The notes beneath the pieces were generated by a model, which saw nothing but the letters and a program-made list of their open reading frames with translations, searched no databases and had not been told where the DNA came from. This document shows positions 6,069 through 15,985 of a stretch of DNA of 15,985 bases, in pieces. The position numbers and the translations under genes were made by a program. The DNA is taken from NCBI GenBank assembly GCA_002449695.1, contig DJXI01000067.1, forward strand, positions 1 to 15,985. The letters are read 5' to 3'. This stretch comes from Verrucomicrobia bacterium UBA7008 (GTDB taxonomy: Bacteria; Verrucomicrobiota; Kiritimatiellia; RFP12; UBA1067). Numbering within the stretch: position 1 is the stretch's first letter; each line of letters opens with the position of its first letter.

Positions 6069-9000
6069 ATGAAGATTTCGACGGCATTGGCGGCGGGACT
6101 TCTGCTGGCGGCGTGCGGCCGCGCGGCGGACTTCACGAACGGCGGGCTGTGGCCGGATGCGAACGGCGTGCACATCAACGCGCACGGCGGCGGCATCCTC
6201 AAGGACGGCGGCCGCTACTGGTGGTACGGCGAGCACAAGATCGCCGGCGGCGCGGGCAACCGCGCGCACGTCGGCGTGCACGTCTACTCGTCGGCCGACC
6301 TTCTGGACTGGCGCGACGAGGGCATCGCGCTCGCCGTCTCTGAGTCGCCCGACAGCGACATCGCCAAGGGCTGCATTCTCGAGCGCCCGAAAGTCCTCAA
6401 GTGCCCGTCGACGGGCCGCTACGTCATGTACTTCCACCTCGAGCGCGCGAACCGCGGCTACAACGACGCGCGCGTGGGCATCGCCGTCGCGGACCGGCCG
6501 CAGGGCCCGTTCACGTTCGTCCGCTCGGAGCGGCCCAACCGCGGCCAGGCGCCGCAGGGCGAGACGCTGACGGCGGAACGGATCGCCGCCTCCCGCGCGG
6601 CGGCCGCGCGCGTCAAGTCGAACGGCCCGTCGGACGAAGGGCGCGCGGCGTACCTGTGGCCGGCGCACAGCGTCGAGGGCCAGCACTGCCGCGACATGAC
6701 GCTCTTCCAGGACGACGACGGCACGGCCTACCACATCTTCTCGTCGGAGCACAACTCCACGCTTCACCTCGCCGAGCTGACCGCCGACTACCTCGGCTAC
6801 ACGGGCCGCTGGTGGCGGCTGGCGGTGAAGGACTGGACGGAAGCGCCGGCCGTCATCAAGCACGGCGGCTGGTACTACCTCCTCGGCTCGGGCTGCACGG
6901 GCTGGCGGCCGAACGCGGCGCGCTACTACCGCGCGCGGGCGGTGACGGGCCCGTGGGAGCGGATGGGCAATCCCTGCACGGGCGTCAATCCGGCGAACGG
7001 CAAGGGGCCGGAGCTGACGTGGGGCGGCCAGTCCACGTTCATCCTGCCGCCGGACGCGGCGACGGGCGGCCGCGCGCTCGCGCTCTTCGACATCTGGAAG
7101 CCGGACAACGCCATCGACGGGCGCTATGTCTGGCTGCCCGTCACGTTCGGCGACGGCACGATCGAGATCGCGTGGGCCGACACGTGGCGGCCGGCGGCGA
7201 CGGGCTGGCCGGCGGTCACGAAGGAGATGAAGCCGTGGGCCTACAACTGGTGGATGGGTTCGGCGGTCGACGCGGCCGGGCTCCAGAAGCAGGTCGACGA
7301 GATGGACAAGGTCGGCATGGGCGGCTTCCATGTCATCCCGATCTACTCCGTCAAGGACAATCCCGCCGACAAGCCGCTCCTCTCGCCCGCGTGGATGAAG
7401 GCGTTCGGCGACGCGGTGCGCCGGGCGAACGAAAAGGGGATGGGCGTGGACCTCACGACCGGCAGCGGCTGGTGCTTCGGCGGGCCGCAGCTGAAGCCCG
7501 AGGAAGGCAGCTGGATGCTGGAACTGAACACGAAGCGCCCCGAGAAGTCCACCGTCCTCTGGCGCGGGACGGATGCGGACGGGAAGGCGGTCGTCCTTTC
7601 CGCGCGGCCGACGGGCCAGAAGGTGAAGCGCTCGGGCCCGGGCGCGCACGGCCCGATGATGAATCCGCTTTCCGCGGGCGCGATGGCGAGCTTCCTCCAG
7701 CCGTTCACCGCCGCGTACGACGCGCCCGGCGCGCCGAAGCCCGAGCACATGTACCACGATTCGTACGAATACTTTTCGGCGGGCTGGTCGTGGGAGCTGC
7801 CGGCGGCGTTCAAGGCGCGGCGCGGCTACGACCTCGCCGATCACTACGCCGAACTCGCGGGCGTCGGCGACCCGGAGACGGTCGCGCGCGTCAAGGCGGA
7901 CTACCGCGAGACGATGTCGGAGATGATGATCGAGGATGTCTTCGCGCAGTGGCAGGACTGGTGCGCCGCGCGCGGCATCGCGACGCGCAACGAGGCGCAC
8001 GGCGCACCCGCGAACTGGCTCGACTTCTACGCGCTCGCGGACATCCCCGAGACGGAGATGTTCAGCTGCGACAAGGCCAGGGCCCAGACGCCGGCGGTCG
8101 AGGCGGGCTTCATGAATTCGGGCGACCGCGACATCGTCGTGTCGAAATTCGCGTCGTCCGCCGCGCACGTCAAGCACGCGGGCGCGGCCGTCGATCCGCT
8201 CGTGAGCGCGGAAAGCTGCACGTGGGTGTGCGAGCACTTCTGCGAGACGCTCGGCGCCGTCAAGACGTTCATCGACCGGCTCTTCCTTTCCGGCGTGAAC
8301 CACATGTTCTATCACGGCATGTGCTATTCGCCGGCGGACGCGAAGTGGCCGGGCTGGACGTTCTACGCGACGTGCGAGATGAACCGCTTCAATCCGATCT
8401 GGCGCGACGCGGACATCCTCAACGCGTACATCACGCGCGTGCAGTCGGTGGCGCAGACGACGGCCATCGACAACGACGTGCTCGTCTACTGGCCGATCCA
8501 CGATTTCTGGCACGACGCCGCGGGCTTCGAGAAGCAGATGACGGTGCACGCGCGCGACTGGTTCGGCGGCCAGCCCCTCGGCCGCGTGGCGCGCACGCTC
8601 TACGACGAGGGCTACAGCTTCGACTTCATTTCCGAAAAGCAGCTCATGACGCTCGGCGCGCCGGACGCGACGCGCTACACGACGATCGTGGTGCCCGGCG
8701 CGGTGCACATGAAGGTCGCGACGCTCGCGCGCTTCTTCGCGCTCGCCGAGGCGGGCTACCGCGTCCTCTTCGTGGACGGCTTCCCGACGACGGTGCCGGG
8801 CCTGAAGGACGTGGCGGCGGGCGAACGGGAGCTGGCCGCGCGCGTCGCGGCTCCGCCGGCGAACGTGGCGGCGGGTCCCCTCGGGCAGCTGATCCACGCC
8901 GCGCCCGCGCGCCGCGAGCCGTTCAACAAGGCGGCGGGCCTTGCGTACACGCGCCACCGGAAGGACGGCACGACGTACTACTTCATCGCCAACCCGTACC

Positions 9001-9731
9001 GGAACGCGGGCGTGACGGGCGCGTTCAAGCCGTCGGCCCCGTGCACGCGCGCGCGGCTGATGGACCCGATGACGGGCACGATCGAGCCGGTGGCCGTGAC
9101 GGACGGCGCGGTGACGCTCGACCTGCCGATCGGCCATTCGGTCATTCTCGCGGTGACGGGCGACGCGACGGGCGCGGAACCGGTTGCCCGCCGCGACGCG
9201 CCGGCGCGGCGGATCGCGCTCGACGGCGACTGGACGCGCACGGCGGTCGCGGGCGGGCCGGAGCTGCCGGACGCGAAGACGGGGCCGCTGCCGCTCGCGT
9301 GGGGGCGGGAGGAGACCTTTCCCGAAAGCGCGTTTGCGGGCACGATGCGGTACGTGACAAAGGTGACGCTCGCGGACGTCTGCGGTGAAACGGCCGTGCT
9401 CGACCTCGGGCGCGTGCGCGAATCGGCGAAGGTGTACGTGAACGGCGTCTCTGCGGGCGGCGTCATCCTCGCGCCGTGGACGGTCGCGTTCGATGCGGCG
9501 CTCCTGAAGCCGGGTGCGAACGAGATCGCCGTGGAGGTGACGTCGACGGGCGCGAACCGGCTCAGGTGGCTCGATGCGACAAAGCCGTACGACTGGAAGA
9601 TCTTCACCGACATCAACATGGTCGACATCAACTACCAGAAGTTCGACGCGAGCGGCTGGCCGCAGCACGAGGCCGGGCTTTACGGCCCCGTGAGCCTGCG
9701 GCTCGACGCCCCCGGCGGGGAGGTGCGGTAG
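6069..9731 (+). CDS. GH43-GH106 fusion lipoprotein (galactanase/galactofuranosidase-like plus alpha-L-rhamnosidase-like)
   Basis: This 1220-residue protein begins with a lipoprotein signal (LAAC lipobox, C16), so it is probably anchored in an outer membrane. Residues about 25-375 are a GH43 five-bladed propeller of the INAHGGG type (subfamily 24/34-like), with CRDMTLFQDDDGTAYHIF and SSEHNS; E227 is a candidate acid. Residues about 385-1030 are GH106: KPWAYNWWMG (388-397), GVDLTTGSGWCFGGP, DSYEYFSAGW (E567), RNEAHG (E642) and SAESC (E715) hold candidate catalytic glutamates. Residues about 1060-1215 form a galactose-binding-like beta-sandwich (VYVNGVSAGG). The upstream in-frame TTG at 6015 is rejected because it is the -35 box; ATG 6069 has AAAGGA six nt before it. 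The two enzyme domains are continuous, with no internal stop. The substrate is probably rhamnose-capped galactan of pectin or arabinogalactan protein (inference). Confidence 0.88.
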   Translation: MKISTALAAGLLLAACGRAADFTNGGLWPDANGVHINAHGGGILKDGGRYWWYGEHKIAGGAGNRAHVGVHVYSSADLLDWRDEGIALAVSESPDSDIAKGCILERPKVLKCPSTGRYVMYFHLERANRGYNDARVGIAVADRPQGPFTFVRSERPNRGQAPQGETLTAERIAASRAAAARVKSNGPSDEGRAAYLWPAHSVEGQHCRDMTLFQDDDGTAYHIFSSEHNSTLHLAELTADYLGYTGRWWRLAVKDWTEAPAVIKHGGWYYLLGSGCTGWRPNAARYYRARAVTGPWERMGNPCTGVNPANGKGPELTWGGQSTFILPPDAATGGRALALFDIWKPDNAIDGRYVWLPVTFGDGTIEIAWADTWRPAATGWPAVTKEMKPWAYNWWMGSAVDAAGLQKQVDEMDKVGMGGFHVIPIYSVKDNPADKPLLSPAWMKAFGDAVRRANEKGMGVDLTTGSGWCFGGPQLKPEEGSWMLELNTKRPEKSTVLWRGTDADGKAVVLSARPTGQKVKRSGPGAHGPMMNPLSAGAMASFLQPFTAAYDAPGAPKPEHMYHDSYEYFSAGWSWELPAAFKARRGYDLADHYAELAGVGDPETVARVKADYRETMSEMMIEDVFAQWQDWCAARGIATRNEAHGAPANWLDFYALADIPETEMFSCDKARAQTPAVEAGFMNSGDRDIVVSKFASSAAHVKHAGAAVDPLVSAESCTWVCEHFCETLGAVKTFIDRLFLSGVNHMFYHGMCYSPADAKWPGWTFYATCEMNRFNPIWRDADILNAYITRVQSVAQTTAIDNDVLVYWPIHDFWHDAAGFEKQMTVHARDWFGGQPLGRVARTLYDEGYSFDFISEKQLMTLGAPDATRYTTIVVPGAVHMKVATLARFFALAEAGYRVLFVDGFPTTVPGLKDVAAGERELAARVAAPPANVAAGPLGQLIHAAPARREPFNKAAGLAYTRHRKDGTTYYFIANPYRNAGVTGAFKPSAPCTRARLMDPMTGTIEPVAVTDGAVTLDLPIGHSVILAVTGDATGAEPVARRDAPARRIALDGDWTRTAVAGGPELPDAKTGPLPLAWGREETFPESAFAGTMRYVTKVTLADVCGETAVLDLGRVRESAKVYVNGVSAGGVILAPWTVAFDAALLKPGANEIAVEVTSTGANRLRWLDATKPYDWKIFTDINMVDINYQKFDASGWPQHEAGLYGPVSLRLDAPGGEVR

Positions 9732-11150
9732 ATGCTGCTGCTGGCCGCCAGTCTGTGGTTCGCCCATCCGACGCCGCTCGACATGCCGCGCGCGGAGGCG
9801 TACCTTGTCAAGGAGGACGGCGTGCAGCGGCTCGAAGACCGCTTCAACACGCTCGACCTGTGGACGTCGCGCGCCGTGCTGGGCCGCTGGGAGGATGACG
9901 ACGGCCGCGCGTTCCTGCTCGCGAAGCTCGACGTGCTCGCGCCGAAGTTCAGCGAGACGACCGAGACGCGCACGACCTACACCGCCTCGGCGGCGACGAT
10001 CGACGCGAAGGAGGATCTCGACCTGCGCGACTGGGCGATCACGCTGCTGTCGCCCGTCGAAAAGGCGGCGGAGCCCGCGCTCCCGCGCCAGCCGGTCCGC
10101 GGCCTCAGGGAGACGCTGTATTTCCAGGGAACGAACACGTCGGCGATCGTCTGCGCGTTCCTGCCCGAGAAGGCGGCGGCGTGGTATCTCGCCGTGTGGG
10201 AGCTCGTCGCGGGCGACGACTTCGACTATTCGAAGGAGGTGTTCGAGAACGAGTTCCTCGGCGAATGGGAGGCGATCGTCGCGGCGGAGCTGCCGAGCGA
10301 GCGCGCGGCGGCGGACGGCGGCAAGCCGGCGCGGCGGCGCGGCCGGAAGGCGGCGGCGCCGGACGAAAAGGCGCTCCTGCGCGCGGACGCGCACCACAGC
10401 GTGACGAACTACGCGTCCTGGCACGTGACCGACGCGGACGAGTTCACGATCCTCGACCATCTGCCGACGGCGGGCGGGACGTTCATGACGGCGCTGACGA
10501 ACGACCTCAAGCGGATGCGCGCGGCCTACGCCGCCACGGTGCCGAGCCCGCTCGACGGCTCGAACGTCCTCTGCGTCGCGCGCATCTTCGCCGACCGCAA
10601 CGAATATCTCGACGCGGTGGGCGACGACATGCAGTGGAGCGCGGCCTACTGGAGCCCGTCACGGCGCGAGCTCGTCGCCTACCTGCCCCCGGACGGCGGC
10701 GGCGAGCTCCTGAAGACGATCCGCCACGAGGCGTTCCACCAGTATCTGTCGTACGCGGCCTCGATGATCGCGGCCTCGCCGTGGTTCAACGAGGGCTATG
10801 CGCAGTATTTCGAGGAGGGTCCGGAGGGGCCCGCGTTCGTCGATCCGGCGGATCTCGGGCCGCTCGCGGACCGGCTGCCCGAACTGATGATGATGGACTA
10901 CGCGCAGTTCTACGACGGCACCGACGAGGCGCGGCGGCTCAAGTACCGCCTCGCGCTGACGATCGTCTACTTCCTTGAGAAGGGCGCGCCGGAGATCCGC
11001 TTCCAGCCGTTCAAGGATCTGAAGCGCGACTATCTCGACGCGCTGCTCAGGACGCGCGACATGCGCGAGGCGACGCGCGCGGCGTTCGCGCGCCCGGACC
11101 GCCTGAAGCTGTTCGTCAACGAATGGAAGAAGTTCTGGAAGAACCGTTGA
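9732..11150 (+). CDS. Gluzincin-type HExxH metallopeptidase, DUF1570-like
   Basis: This 472-residue protein carries a zinc peptidase core, HEAFHQ (H332, E333, H336), and a third ligand E354 in WFNEGYAQYFE. This is the spacing expected of gluzincins of the DUF1570 type, which are common in PVC bacteria. The N-terminal half (about 20-190) is unrecognised. Residues about 190-220 are a charged, low-complexity linker (KPARRRGRK). The N-terminus, MLLLAASLWFAHP, is hydrophobic but very short and has no basic residues, so export is uncertain. The ATG follows the TAG of the GH43-GH106 gene without a single base between, and GGGGAGG (9717-9723) inside that gene serves as ribosome-binding site, so the two are cotranscribed. 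It may process host or plant glycoproteins together with the glycosidases (inference). Confidence 0.78.
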   Translation: MLLLAASLWFAHPTPLDMPRAEAYLVKEDGVQRLEDRFNTLDLWTSRAVLGRWEDDDGRAFLLAKLDVLAPKFSETTETRTTYTASAATIDAKEDLDLRDWAITLLSPVEKAAEPALPRQPVRGLRETLYFQGTNTSAIVCAFLPEKAAAWYLAVWELVAGDDFDYSKEVFENEFLGEWEAIVAAELPSERAAADGGKPARRRGRKAAAPDEKALLRADAHHSVTNYASWHVTDADEFTILDHLPTAGGTFMTALTNDLKRMRAAYAATVPSPLDGSNVLCVARIFADRNEYLDAVGDDMQWSAAYWSPSRRELVAYLPPDGGGELLKTIRHEAFHQYLSYAASMIAASPWFNEGYAQYFEEGPEGPAFVDPADLGPLADRLPELMMMDYAQFYDGTDEARRLKYRLALTIVYFLEKGAPEIRFQPFKDLKRDYLDALLRTRDMREATRAAFARPDRLKLFVNEWKKFWKNR

Positions 11151-11193
11151 GCCGGGAAAGCGGGAATCCGATTGAAACAGGAAAGACGCAGGT

Positions 11194-11955
11194 ATGTTTG
11201 AAGTCATCGTGTTGTCGGTTTTGCAGGGCGTGGCGGAGTTTCTGCCGATCTCCAGCTCGGGCCATCTCGTCATCGGCCAGCACCTGCTGGGCGTGAACGA
11301 GCCGGGGATGCGGCTCGACCTGTGTCTGCATTTCGGCACGCTCCTGAGCATTGTCGTCTTCTACCGCCGGGTCATCGGCCGCATCCTCGTCAACTGCGAA
11401 TGGGCCTACGTCCTCAAGATCGTCGTCAGCGCGCTGCCGGCGGTCGCGGTCTACGCCGGCTTCAAGGGCTTCATCGACGGCATGTTCGACAACGCGCGGA
11501 TGGTCGGCGCGCTGTTGATGTTCACGGGCGCGGTCCTGATCGGCACGCGCTTCATGCCGCGCGGCGCGCGCGAGGTCGGGTTCGGCCGCGCGCTCCTGAT
11601 GGGTCTCGGCCAGGCGCTGGCGCTCCTGCCGGGCGTCTCGCGCAGCGGCATGACGCTCGCGTCCGCGCGCGCCGGCCGGGTCGATCCCGAGAAGAGCGCG
11701 GAGTTTTCGTTCCTCATGTCGGCGCCGCTCATCCTGGGCGGAATGTTTCTGGAGCTCGTGAAGGCGTGGCGCGGCGGCGGCGAGCCCGCCGCCGAGGCGC
11801 TCGGCTGGGGGGCGCTCGCCGTCGGCGCGGCGGTGGCGGCGGTGGTGGGGTATTTTTCGCTCGCGCTGCTCGTCAAGGCGCTGAAGGGGAAGTGGTTCTG
11901 GATTTTCGGTCCGTACTGCCTGGCCGCCGGCCTTCTCACCATCCTTTTCATCTGA
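11194..11955 (+). CDS. uppP: Undecaprenyl-diphosphate phosphatase UppP (BacA family)
   Basis: This 253-residue integral membrane enzyme hydrolyses undecaprenyl diphosphate to the monophosphate, recycling the lipid carrier for peptidoglycan and surface polysaccharides; overproduction is known to give bacitracin resistance. The two family signatures are intact: QGVAEFLPISSSGHL (residues 11-25, with catalytic-region E15 and H24) and PGVSRSG (146-152, with R150). About eight hydrophobic segments are visible and the length is typical. It starts 43 nt after the metallopeptidase with AGGAAAG about 8 nt before the ATG. No promoter of the recurring type is visible in that gap, so it may be read through from upstream. 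No good terminator follows; a small GCGAC/GTCGC hairpin near 11969 lacks a T-run. Confidence 0.96.
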   Translation: MFEVIVLSVLQGVAEFLPISSSGHLVIGQHLLGVNEPGMRLDLCLHFGTLLSIVVFYRRVIGRILVNCEWAYVLKIVVSALPAVAVYAGFKGFIDGMFDNARMVGALLMFTGAVLIGTRFMPRGAREVGFGRALLMGLGQALALLPGVSRSGMTLASARAGRVDPEKSAEFSFLMSAPLILGGMFLELVKAWRGGGEPAAEALGWGALAVGAAVAAVVGYFSLALLVKALKGKWFWIFGPYCLAAGLLTILFI

Positions 11956-12003
11956 CCGGCGGGGTTGCGACCTTCCGTCGCAGGTCCGGGGCGGATATGA
12001 CAG

Positions 12004-12033
12004 TTGACGCGTGAAATTCAGATTTGATATAAT
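12004..12033 (+). promoter_or_regulatory. Strong sigma-70 promoter of secDF
   Basis: TTGACG (12004-12009) and a consensus TATAAT (12028-12033) with an extended TG (12025-12026) are 18 bp apart. This is the closest match to consensus in the window, in an AT-rich island of otherwise GC-rich DNA. The start site would be near 12040, followed by AAGGAAG (12049-12055) before the ATG at 12068. Confidence 0.82.
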
Positions 12034-12067
12034 ATTCTAAATTTGTCCAAGGAAGAAAGAAAACAAA

Positions 12068-14638
<2,571 letters not shown>

Positions 14639-14660
14639 TCCGCCCGTTCAGATTCCGACC

Positions 14661-14696
14661 GACGACCCTGCGCCCGCCGCAGGGTCGTCTGTTTTT
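14661..14696 (+). terminator. Rho-independent terminator of secDF
   Basis: A perfect 12-bp stem (14661-14672 with 14678-14689, core GACGACCCTGCG) with a 5-nt CCCGC loop is followed by TGTTTTT ending at 14696. It starts 23 nt after the secDF stop codon. Confidence 0.93.
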
Positions 14697-14710
14697 CAAG
14701 CGGCGGAATT

Positions 14711-14731
14711 CGCGGGGAGGGCCGCGTTTTT
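14711..14731 (+). terminator. Second, weaker tandem terminator
   Basis: CGCGG (14711-14715) pairs with CCGCG (14722-14726) around a 6-nt purine loop, and TTTTT (14727-14731) follows immediately. The all-GC 5-bp stem is short, so it is probably a backup to the stronger terminator just upstream. Confidence 0.5.
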
Positions 14732-14807
14732 CTCGTCTCCGCCGCGCGCCGCCCCCTCTCGCCCCGCCAGCGCATGAAAAATGGGTAAACTCCAGGGCGG
14801 CGGCCGC

Positions 14808-14836
14808 TTGACCCGGTGCGGGAAATATACTATACT
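14808..14836 (+). promoter_or_regulatory. Promoter of the tadB-like gene, giving a near-leaderless transcript
   Basis: TTGACC (14808-14813) and TATACT (14831-14836) are 17 bp apart; an overlapping TATACT lies at 14826-14831. The start of transcription would fall near 14843, only about three bases before the ATG at 14846. Confidence 0.72.
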
Positions 14837-14845
14837 ACTCATTCT

Positions 14846-15523
14846 ATGGTGATCTGGGCAATAACGGCTCTTTTCGCGGTGTCGGTCGGCGGCCTCGCGT
14901 GGTATGGCTGCGCCGGCGTGCGGATCAAGTCGGGCTGGCAGAACGGCGAAAGCCCGCTCGCCCGCTGGCTCGACGAGCGGCGGCGGCGCAAGTTCAACGA
15001 CCAGCTGCCGGAGGCGCTGGCGACGATGTCGAACGCGCTCCGGGCCGGCTTTTCGATCTCGCAGGCGTTCGATTCCGTCGTCGAGCAGGGCGAAAAGCCC
15101 ATGTGCGAGGAGTTCGCCATCCTCCAGCAGCAGCTGCGGATCGGCATGAGCTTCGAGGACGCGCTCGAATCGATGTCGGGGCGCGTCGGCTCCGACGACC
15201 TGACGCTCGTGACGACCGCGATTCTCATCAGCCGCCGCACGGGCGGCAACGTGACGGAAATCTTCGACAAGATCTCGGAGACGATCCGCGGCCGCATGAA
15301 GATCGAGCGCAAGGTGCGCACGCTGACGGCGCAGGGGCGGCTGCAGGGCATCATCGTCTCGGCGATGCCGTTCGTGCTGGGGCTGGCGATGCTGGCGCTC
15401 AAGCCGAACATGATGGTCCCGTTCCTGATGAGCTGGAACGGCCTGTGCGCGGTCGCGGCGATGATCGTGCTGATCATCGTCGGCTGGCTGATCATCCGCA
15501 AAATCATCAAGATTGACGTGTGA
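14846..15523 (+). CDS. tadB: TadB-like inner-membrane pilus/secretion protein (T2SF family)
   Basis: This 225-residue protein has an N-terminal membrane helix (about 3-22), a cytosolic T2SF domain (about 53-165: QLPEALATMSNALRAGFSISQAF, then SFEDALESMS and ISRRTGGNVTEIFDKISETIR) and two C-terminal helices (about 167-187 and 197-217). This is the layout of TadB, the platform protein that works with TadC and the TadA/CpaF ATPase in Flp/Tad pilus assembly. It is shorter than typical TadB (about 300) because the N-terminal region is reduced. A GTG at 14816 in frame is rejected because it lies inside the promoter. ATG 14846 has no ribosome-binding site, consistent with leaderless initiation. The ATPase gene is not adjacent upstream, so the tad genes are either split or continue to the right. 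Confidence 0.85.
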   Translation: MVIWAITALFAVSVGGLAWYGCAGVRIKSGWQNGESPLARWLDERRRRKFNDQLPEALATMSNALRAGFSISQAFDSVVEQGEKPMCEEFAILQQQLRIGMSFEDALESMSGRVGSDDLTLVTTAILISRRTGGNVTEIFDKISETIRGRMKIERKVRTLTAQGRLQGIIVSAMPFVLGLAMLALKPNMMVPFLMSWNGLCAVAAMIVLIIVGWLIIRKIIKIDV

Positions 15524-15622
15524 AGGACGAGAGGGCTGCGCGCGGCCCTCCCGCCTCCGCTTCGCGTCTCGCGTCTCTCGTCTCACGCCTCACGTCCTGT
15601 GACTGCCCCCGCCTCGGTTGGA

Positions 15623-15788
15623 TTTTAACGCAGAGTCGAGATGCGCCCGTGCCGAAGGCATCGGGTCGCCTGAGCGAAGCGAACCCGAAGGGCCGCAAGG
15701 GGCCGCGAGTCGCAGAGGGCGCAGAGAGGATTTCGAACTGGGGACCAAGCCCCCAGCCCCCGACAACCTCTGCGCCTCTGCGTTAAAA
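15623..15788. repeat. 166-bp element with 13-bp perfect terminal inverted repeats
   Basis: TTTTAACGCAGAG (15623-15635) is repeated in inverted form as CTCTGCGTTAAAA (15776-15788). Inside, CGCAGAGGGCGCAGAG (15711-15726) also pairs approximately with CCTCTGCGCCTCTGCG (15768-15783), and GGGG-ACCAAG-CCCC sits near 15740. It has no coding capacity. It looks like a dispersed MITE- or REP-like intergenic repeat of a kind seen in PVC and environmental genomes, which I infer from style only. Confidence 0.6.
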
Positions 15789-15890
15789 CAAAACCCCTGT
15801 CGTCTCTCGTCTTTCTGACTTTCGCCGCCCATGCGGTGCAAAATGTCGCCGGGGCTGGACAGATTCCGACTGCCGCGCACAATTGAGATT

Positions 15891-15899
15891 TGATATACT
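15891..15899 (+). promoter_or_regulatory. Extended -10 promoter element before the last gene
   Basis: TGATATACT is identical to the elements at 1578 and 6035. The -35 region at the right distance (CTGCCG, 15870-15875) is poor, so the extended TG would have to compensate. The ATG at 15915 lies 15 nt downstream of the -10. Confidence 0.55.
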
Positions 15900-15914
15900 A
15901 CGGAAGGTCAAACG

Positions 15915-15985
15915 ATGACGAGATCACTGATAGTTTTGTTGCTTGCAGCCGCCGCGCTGAGTTGCGCGGCGGGGGTGCTGTTTGC
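15915..15985 (+). CDS. Start of a membrane-anchored or exported protein (cut by window end)
   Basis: Only 23 whole codons are visible: a basic MTR start and a long hydrophobic run (SLIVLLLAAAALSCAAGVLF). This fits either a first membrane helix or a signal peptide. The lipobox fit is weak (ALSC, with Ala at -3). GGAAGG (15902-15907) seven nt before the ATG and the promoter element at 15891 support the start. Because it follows a tadB-like gene, TadC is a natural candidate, but the visible part cannot show this. Confidence 0.65.
   Translation, partial: MTRSLIVLLLAAAALSCAAGVLF

Larger units (their letters stand above)
15524..15914. other. Intergenic region with repeat element and promoter
   Basis: This 391-nt gap has no supported gene. 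It contains a GAGGGC/GCCCTC hairpin just after tadB (15531-15550, no T-run), a pyrimidine-rich CGTCTCTCGTCT tract (15572-15583) repeated exactly at 15801-15812, the inverted-repeat element 15623-15788 between those copies, and the promoter of the last gene. Open frames here on both strands are short and repetitive. Confidence 0.6.

Noticed and set aside
6401..9388. 995-codon + strand frame inside the GH43-GH106 gene
   Set aside because: It is a frame-shifted shadow of the true gene, very rich in Arg, Gly and Ala.
1362..10460. A 3032-codon open frame on the minus strand
   Set aside because: It runs antisense across four well-supported genes and is an Arg/Ala/Val-rich, low-complexity translation with no recognisable domain. 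It is an effect of high third-position GC in the + strand genes, which removes stop codons from one antisense frame.
11968..11983. GCGAC/GTCGC hairpin after uppP as a terminator
   Set aside because: The stem is only 5 bp and no T-run follows.

Overview
The window is high-GC bacterial DNA, apart from a less GC-rich left end. It carries five large exported or envelope-associated carbohydrate/protein-processing and export genes, a SecD-SecF fusion and a Tad-type pilus gene. The mix of secreted GH97, GH127, GH43 and GH106 enzymes, a fused SecDF and abundant signal peptides suggests a polysaccharide-degrading member of the PVC superphylum, possibly a gut or rumen Kiritimatiellota or Verrucomicrobiota. 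This is inference from gene content; no rRNA or other taxonomic marker is present. All supported genes lie on the + strand.

Left end (1-1350), accessory in character. A truncated reading frame resembling the start of the MoCo-carrier/SLOG family runs into a gene (137-805) for an exported protein. Directly after a Sec signal peptide this protein carries an almost eukaryotic ubiquitin: 65 of 76 positions match human ubiquitin by my own alignment. The conjugating RLRGG tail is replaced by RFRPS, and a 124-residue extension of unknown type follows. A second exported protein of unknown function (802-1167) overlaps it by ATGA. Just downstream are two perfect type I-E-like CRISPR repeats enclosing one 32-nt spacer, with no cas genes in view. 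This cassette is the most unusual part of the window.

Middle (1557-11150), glycan degradation. A promoter precedes a GH97 enzyme and a GH127 enzyme, 42 nt apart. A second, well-formed promoter precedes a 1220-residue lipoprotein that fuses a GH43 domain to a GH106 rhamnosidase-like domain. This gene is followed without any gap by an HExxH metallopeptidase. The activities expected from these families (alpha-galactose or beta-L-arabinopyranose, beta-L-arabinofuranose, galactan and rhamnose removal) fit pectic side chains (RG-I/RG-II) or arabinogalactan proteins.

Right part (11194-15985), housekeeping and envelope. uppP (undecaprenyl-diphosphate phosphatase) is followed by secDF with its own strong promoter and two tandem Rho-independent terminators. 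Next comes a TadB-like gene whose predicted transcript is almost leaderless. A 391-nt gap contains a 166-bp element bounded by 13-bp perfect inverted repeats. Last is the start of a membrane or exported protein cut by the window edge. A shared promoter style, an extended -10 of the form TGATATACT or TGATATAAT, recurs upstream of four of these transcription units.
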